A program made the translations under genes and the position numbers. Positions 61,675 through 64,000 of a DNA stretch of 64,000 nt are shown here, one piece after another. A model generated the notes under the pieces. The model was given only the letters and a program-made list of their open reading frames with translations. It did no database searches and had not been told where the DNA came from. Location: NCBI GenBank assembly GCA_902598655.1, contig CACKCQ010000002.1:135744-199743 (forward strand), given 5' to 3'. The number at the start of each line of letters is the position of its first letter. The first letter of the stretch is position 1. Origin of the DNA: an uncultured Pelagibacteraceae bacterium. Lineage in GTDB: Bacteria > Pseudomonadota > Alphaproteobacteria > Pelagibacterales > Pelagibacteraceae.

Positions 61675-64000
61675 TGCCCAATTATAGAATTCATAAAACC
61701 GAATATATTGATGAAACTAAGAGAGTTTCATTTAAATATGATGGCAAGACTTACTTTGGATATGAGGGTGATACCTTGGCATCTGCACTTTTGGCAAATG
61801 GTATTCATTTAGTCGGTAGAAGTTTTAAATATCACAGACCAAGGGGTATAGTTTCTTGTGGAGCAGAAGAGCCTAATGCAATTTGTCAAATTGGTAGTAA
61901 AAAAGACCTAACAGAACCAAATGTAAGAGCAACCGAGTTAGAATTGTATGAAGGATTAGAAGCAAGTTCTCAAAATTGCTGGCCTAACGTAAAATTTGAC
62001 ATTGGGGGTATTAATAATCTTATATCACCGTTAATTCCTGCAGGCTTTTATTATAAAACTTTTATGTGGCCAAAGAGTTTTTGGAAAAAAGTATATGAAC
62101 CATTAATACGATTGTCTGCAGGTTTAGGAAAATCTCCTACAGAACCAGATCCTGATATCTATGATCACAAATATGTTCACTACGATGTATTGGTAATTGG
62201 TGGCGGAGTTTCAGGTATTATTGCTGCAAAAATGGCTGCAAAAAATAATTTTAAAACTTTATTAGTAGATGACAAAAAAATACTAGGTGGTTCTACAATT
62301 TATCAAAACAATGAGTCTATTAAGATTGATGATAAATTATCAAGTGAATGGTTAAAAAATGAAATTCAAGAAATTAAAAAATTAAGTAATTTAACAATTA
62401 AGACAAGAACAAGTATTGCAGCTTATCATGGATACAATTTTCTTTTAGCTAAAGAAAATTTAACTGATCATTTACCAGAGGAAAAAAAGAAAAATAAGAT
62501 TAGACAACGATTATGGAAAATAAGAGCAAAAAAAGTTGTAATTGCAACTGGATCAATTGAAAGACCACTTGTATTCAATAATAATGATAGACCAGGAATA
62601 TTATTATCTAATTCTATAAACAAATATTTGGATTATTACGGCGTTACCTGTGGAGAAAATATAATATTATTTACAAATAATGATAGTGCATACGAAACTT
62701 CAATTTCACTTCATAAAAAAGGTATAAAGAATATAATTATTGATTTAAGAAAATCTGCTAGTTCTGAATTAATTAAACAAGCTGAAAGTCTAGGAATAAA
62801 AATCTACCTCAATCATGTTGTAACAAATACTTTTGGATACAGAAAAATAAATTCATTAGAAATCATGAAACTATCGGAAGATGGAAATACAACTATAGGT
62901 GATAAGATTAAATTAAGTTGTGACTGTTTAGGTATGAGTGGTGGATGGACACCTATGGTGCATATGCATACTCAATCTGGAGGTAAATTAGATTTTAGAG
63001 ATGAAGACCAAGTATTCTTACCAAAAGAAAATAGTGAAGATCAAATTTCTGTTGGTTCATGCAATGGAGATTTTGATTTAGAAAATATTATAGATAAAAC
63101 AGTCAATAAAATTAATAAATTTTTAGATATAGATAATCAAGATTACCAGGATACAAATATTATTTGCTCTAAAGAAAATGATAAAAGAAATATATGGCTT
63201 TTACCAAATAAAATACCTTTAGGTAAAACAAAATGCTTTGTAGATTTTCAAAATGACTCAACTGCAAAAGATATTAAATTAGCCTTAAAAGAAGGCTTTA
63301 GATCAATTGAACATGTAAAAAGATATACAACGACTGGTATGGCAACAGATCAGGGAAAGTTATCTAATATGCACGCACTTGGGATTATAGCTGATACAGC
63401 TGGTGTAAAAATGGGTACATTAGGAACAACTACATTTAGACCACCATTCACACCATTAACCTTCGGAACACTAGTTGGGAGAAATGTTGGAAAATTTTTT
63501 GAAGTAGTAAGAAAAACATCTATGCATGAATGGCACGTAAAAAATAATGCAGAATTTGAAAATGTTGGTCAATGGAAAAGACCTTGGTACTATCCAAAAA
63601 ATAGGGAAAATATGCATGATGCTGTTCAAAGAGAAAGTAAAGCCGCACGTGATAGTGCGGGTATCTTAGATGCATCAACTCTCGGAAAAATTGATATTCA
63701 AGGATCAGATGCATCAGAATTTTTAAATCGAGTTTACACAAATGCTTGGTCAAAACTTGCAATCGGAAAATGTAGATACGGACTTATGCTAAACGAGGAT
63801 GGTATGGTTTATGACGACGGTGTTACTACAAGAATATCTGAAAATCATTACTTAATGACAACCACCACTGGGGGAGCTGCAAATGTATTAAGCAAACTTG
63901 AGGATTATTTACAAACGGAGTGGCCAGAGTTAGATGTTTATTTAACATCAGTGACAGATCACTATTCTACAGCAAGTATTTGTGGTCCAAATTCAAAAAA
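61674..64000 (+). CDS. soxA: Sarcosine oxidase alpha subunit (C terminus beyond window)
   Basis: NAD- and folate-binding subunit of heterotetrameric sarcosine oxidase. ATG 61674 opens a frame that runs to the window end, about 775 residues of roughly 1000. It begins MPNYRIHKTEYIDETKRVSF, then the Fer2-like part YEGDTLASALLANGIHLVGR and FKYHRPRGIVSCGAEEPNA, then the NAD-binding VLVIGGGVSGIIAAKMAAKN near residue 173. The folate-binding aminomethyltransferase-like domain starts near residue 640 (ESKAARDSAGILDASTLGKI). The soxG gene, usually next, is outside the window. It shares one base with soxD. Confidence 0.95.
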   Translation, partial: MPNYRIHKTEYIDETKRVSFKYDGKTYFGYEGDTLASALLANGIHLVGRSFKYHRPRGIVSCGAEEPNAICQIGSKKDLTEPNVRATELELYEGLEASSQNCWPNVKFDIGGINNLISPLIPAGFYYKTFMWPKSFWKKVYEPLIRLSAGLGKSPTEPDPDIYDHKYVHYDVLVIGGGVSGIIAAKMAAKNNFKTLLVDDKKILGGSTIYQNNESIKIDDKLSSEWLKNEIQEIKKLSNLTIKTRTSIAAYHGYNFLLAKENLTDHLPEEKKKNKIRQRLWKIRAKKVVIATGSIERPLVFNNNDRPGILLSNSINKYLDYYGVTCGENIILFTNNDSAYETSISLHKKGIKNIIIDLRKSASSELIKQAESLGIKIYLNHVVTNTFGYRKINSLEIMKLSEDGNTTIGDKIKLSCDCLGMSGGWTPMVHMHTQSGGKLDFRDEDQVFLPKENSEDQISVGSCNGDFDLENIIDKTVNKINKFLDIDNQDYQDTNIICSKENDKRNIWLLPNKIPLGKTKCFVDFQNDSTAKDIKLALKEGFRSIEHVKRYTTTGMATDQGKLSNMHALGIIADTAGVKMGTLGTTTFRPPFTPLTFGTLVGRNVGKFFEVVRKTSMHEWHVKNNAEFENVGQWKRPWYYPKNRENMHDAVQRESKAARDSAGILDASTLGKIDIQGSDASEFLNRVYTNAWSKLAIGKCRYGLMLNEDGMVYDDGVTTRISENHYLMTTTTGGAANVLSKLEDYLQTEWPELDVYLTSVTDHYSTASICGPNSK

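Overview
The window reads as a chromosomal segment of a SAR11-type marine alphaproteobacterium (Candidatus Pelagibacterales). The support is very low G+C, lysine/asparagine/isoleucine-rich proteins, extreme gene packing (start codons overlapping stop codons, tRNA ends abutting stop codons) and alphaproteobacterial gene order throughout. The blocks used are ssb-gyrA-coaD-ppi-tgt, rpiB-glyA-nrdR-ribD-ribE-ribBA-ribH-nusB-thiL-hppA, pdxJ-acpS-lepB-rnc-recO, rplM-rpsI-argC, and a sarcosine oxidase cluster. No rRNA, IS element, prophage or CRISPR array was seen.

Layout. 1-6313: 5' part of uvrA divergent from the ssb-gyrA-coaD-ppi-tgt operon, then tRNA-Lys. 6315-10296: M48 lipoprotein, DUF502 membrane protein, recG, sdhE, tRNA-Ser(TGA). 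10357-18646: a nine-gene, mostly overlapping plus-strand run for cell wall, nucleotide, replication and translation functions (rarD-like, mltB-like, rlpA-like, dacA, tmk, holB, metG, tatD, MBL hydrolase). 18641-20863: glutathione peroxidase, nhaA and a zinc-ribbon protein on the minus strand. 20959-24669: tRNA-Pro, NDUFS4-like subunit, SbmA/BacA-like transporter, glpX, tRNA-Glu, GIY-YIG protein, glycosyltransferase. 24659-26964 is the one accessory-looking stretch: a lone tyrosine recombinase, a 59-residue membrane protein, a structured RNA with a terminator, ogt, and 530 bases of AT-rich DNA without a gene. 26965-32154: two transporters, hom, a lipoprotein, argC, rpsI, rplM. 32309-35575: metY with a riboswitch-like leader, an alpha/beta hydrolase and a methyltransferase-like protein. 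35576-41982: ctaA, aroQ, rpmG, merR, ihfA, plsX, rpmF, a cytochrome bc1 chaperone, bamE, hppA. 42065-49364: thiamine/riboflavin/folate-carbon block and a putative 2OG oxygenase. 49435-57740: hemB, then recO-rnc-lepB-acpS-pdxJ-pyrE-spoT-folK-smpB-dapA. 57776-64000: slt, tRNA-Ser(GCT), and soxB-soxD-soxA running off the end.

Most genes are core housekeeping. The unusual items are: a plus-sense RNA with three GNRA-capped hairpins and an intrinsic terminator just before ogt; a perfect 7-1-7 Fur-type box over the hemB start codon; a tgt product that has lost all four zinc ligands; an NrdR whose two cysteine pairs are CxC instead of CxxC; a nested dyad inside the soxB promoter; tRNAs followed within 2-4 bases by coding sequence; and absence of fabH and era from their usual operon positions. 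Several normally zinc-binding proteins here lack or alter their ligands (Tgt, HemB, NrdR, MetG), which fits low zinc dependence, although HemB and MetG zinc-free forms are known elsewhere. All names are by recognition of sequence motifs and gene order; no database search was possible.
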